NCBI GenBank assembly: GCA_013350285.1
Contig: JAAXWG010000004.1
Location: 1-64,000 of the forward strand
Origin: Candidatus Altimarinota bacterium
GTDB lineage: Bacteria; Patescibacteriota; Gracilibacteria; BD1-5; UBA6164
DNA length: 64,000 nucleotides
Direction of reading: 5' to 3'
The notes beneath the pieces were generated by a model. It did not search any database. It was not told the origin of the DNA and saw nothing but the letters and a program-made list of their open reading frames with translations. This document shows positions 63,388 through 64,000 of the stretch, in pieces; the stretch's first letter is position 1, and every line of letters starts with the position of its first letter. Made by a program: the position numbers and the translations under genes.

Positions 63388-63534
63388 ATGCACGAGCATT
63401 TATTTATATTTAAAAAGAGCGAGTAGCTCTTTTTTTTGTCGAGAGAACCCCGGATTGGGAAAATTTTAATCTCGGGGTTAGGTTAAGTGTAGTGTAAAAC
63501 AAAGCTCGGACTTTGGACTTTTTTAAGTCCGGGC
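63388..63534. repeat. Direct repeat B flanking the hom gene
   Basis: Begins 1 base after the hom stop with ATGCACGAGCATTTATTTAT, a short in-frame remnant (MHEHLFIFKKSE) of the methyltransferase 3' end. Then AACCCCGGATTGGG...ATCTCGGGGTT, the shared GGTTAAGTGTAGTGTAAAAC, and AGCTCGGACTT...AAGTCCGGGC. Copy A carries the gene's real end, so copy B is likely the derived one. A third decayed AACCCTGGGATT...AATCTTGG unit is at 63555-63585. Confidence 0.88.
63412..63437 (+). terminator. Intrinsic terminator of hom
   Basis: AAAAAGAGC, GAGTA loop, GCTCTTTTTTTT. This hairpin is absent from repeat copy A, where the methyltransferase stop lies. Confidence 0.85.
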
Positions 63535-63710
63535 TTGAAGGATGAGCAGAAAAAACCCTGGGATTGGGAAAATTTTAATCTTGGTGTTGATACGAATAAG
63601 TAAAAAAGACTTTTTTGTCTTTATTTTGACGATTATCAGTTTGCTTTGTTTTATAAATTAGAGAAGTTTTTATTTATCCTTCAAAAATAATTAAATTTTC
63701 TCATATTTTT

Positions 63711-63738
63711 TTGAAAAAAAATTTTTTTTTCGTATAAT
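63711..63738 (+). promoter_or_regulatory. Promoter of the terminal lipoprotein gene
   Basis: TTGAAA (63711-63716) and TATAAT (63733-63738), 16-base spacing, 28 bases before the ATG at 63767. Apart from the repeats and terminator, 63538-63710 holds nothing I can assign. Confidence 0.7.
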
Positions 63739-63766
63739 TCCTTTATAGTTTTTAATAAAAAAGTTT

Positions 63767-64000
63767 ATGAAAAAAATACTTATTTCCTGTGTAATCCTTT
63801 TAATACTTACTTCTTGTTCATTTAATAATAAAAAAGATCAAGAACAAACAGAGACAGATACTTGAGCAATAACAACAGATTTTGAGGAACAAGATGAAGA
63901 TGAAACTGCTACTTGAGAAGAAATCCAAGAACAAAAAAACCAAGAACAAAAAACTTCATCTTGAAATACAAATACTTCTTCACAAAATACTTCTTCAAAA
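63767..64000 (+). CDS. Lipoprotein, N-terminal part (runs off the window)
   Basis: 78 residues visible. MKKILISCVILLILTSC is a lipoprotein signal with the lipobox Cys at residue 17. The mature part is acidic and Gln/Glu/Thr/Ser-rich (EQTETDTG, EEQDEDETATGEEIQEQ), a low-complexity linker like those of the other lipoproteins here. The functional domain, if any, is beyond the window. Confidence 0.8.

Noticed and set aside
63388-63426. MHEHLFIFKKSE as a real small protein
   Set aside because: It is a copy of the last codons of the methyltransferase gene carried in the direct repeat, so a remnant is the simpler reading.

Overview
This is an AT-rich bacterial window that reads UGA as glycine (genetic code 25). 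That points to Candidatus Gracilibacteria (BD1-5) or Absconditabacteria (SR1), ultra-small members of the Candidate Phyla Radiation. The evidence is internal. In-frame TGA falls on invariant glycines of SecA (Walker A, MAGRGTD), GpsA (GxGxxG), MetK, TrxB, RsmE and others. Genes end in TAA or TAG. A tRNA gene with anticodon UCA, a U discriminator and encoded CCA lies at 45287-45365. All gene limits below were read through TGA, so many are much longer than standard-code ORFs suggest.

Layout. 1-20660 is dominated by seven members of a cysteine-rich, probably zinc-binding protein family: a four-gene head-to-tail array, one divergent copy and a two-gene array on the minus strand. Their variable loops carry in-frame palindromic repeats. 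Between them lie a TrmB-like regulator, a GT4 glycosyltransferase, an NHL-repeat pseudopilin, a PKD-domain membrane protein and a small methyltransferase. 20978-35432 holds envelope and housekeeping genes: a WecG/TagA glycosyltransferase, gpsA, a NUDIX hydrolase, secA, ruvA, a pyruvyl transferase, a type IV pilin, a GT2 glycosyltransferase, a 1159-residue PKD/lamin-tail/nuclease surface protein, a flavoprotein and a CDP-alcohol phosphatidyltransferase. 35543-43698 holds a SAM-I riboswitch with metK, a nucleotide kinase, apbE with lipoproteins, a DUF2202-like protein, an HNH nuclease pair, trxB, mscL and a LysE/RhtB exporter. 43731-45141 has DAHP synthase and the exporter, each preceded by a Phe-rich leader peptide and a terminator/antiterminator. 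45287-56847 has the UGA-decoding tRNA, rsmE, a TtcA-like protein, lipoproteins, rplY, yebC, murA and a CDF transporter. 56920-62034 is a DNA-modification island: a C5-methyltransferase, an SMEK-like protein, a DGQHR protein, an unknown gene and a second methyltransferase. Homoserine dehydrogenase follows, between direct repeats, and a lipoprotein runs off the window end.

The strongest novel candidates are the paired phenylalanine attenuators controlling DAHP synthase and an amino-acid exporter, the in-frame palindromic inserts in the Cys-rich family and in a DNA methyltransferase, and the DGQHR/SMEK/methyltransferase island. All assignments come from reading the sequence; no database search was run.
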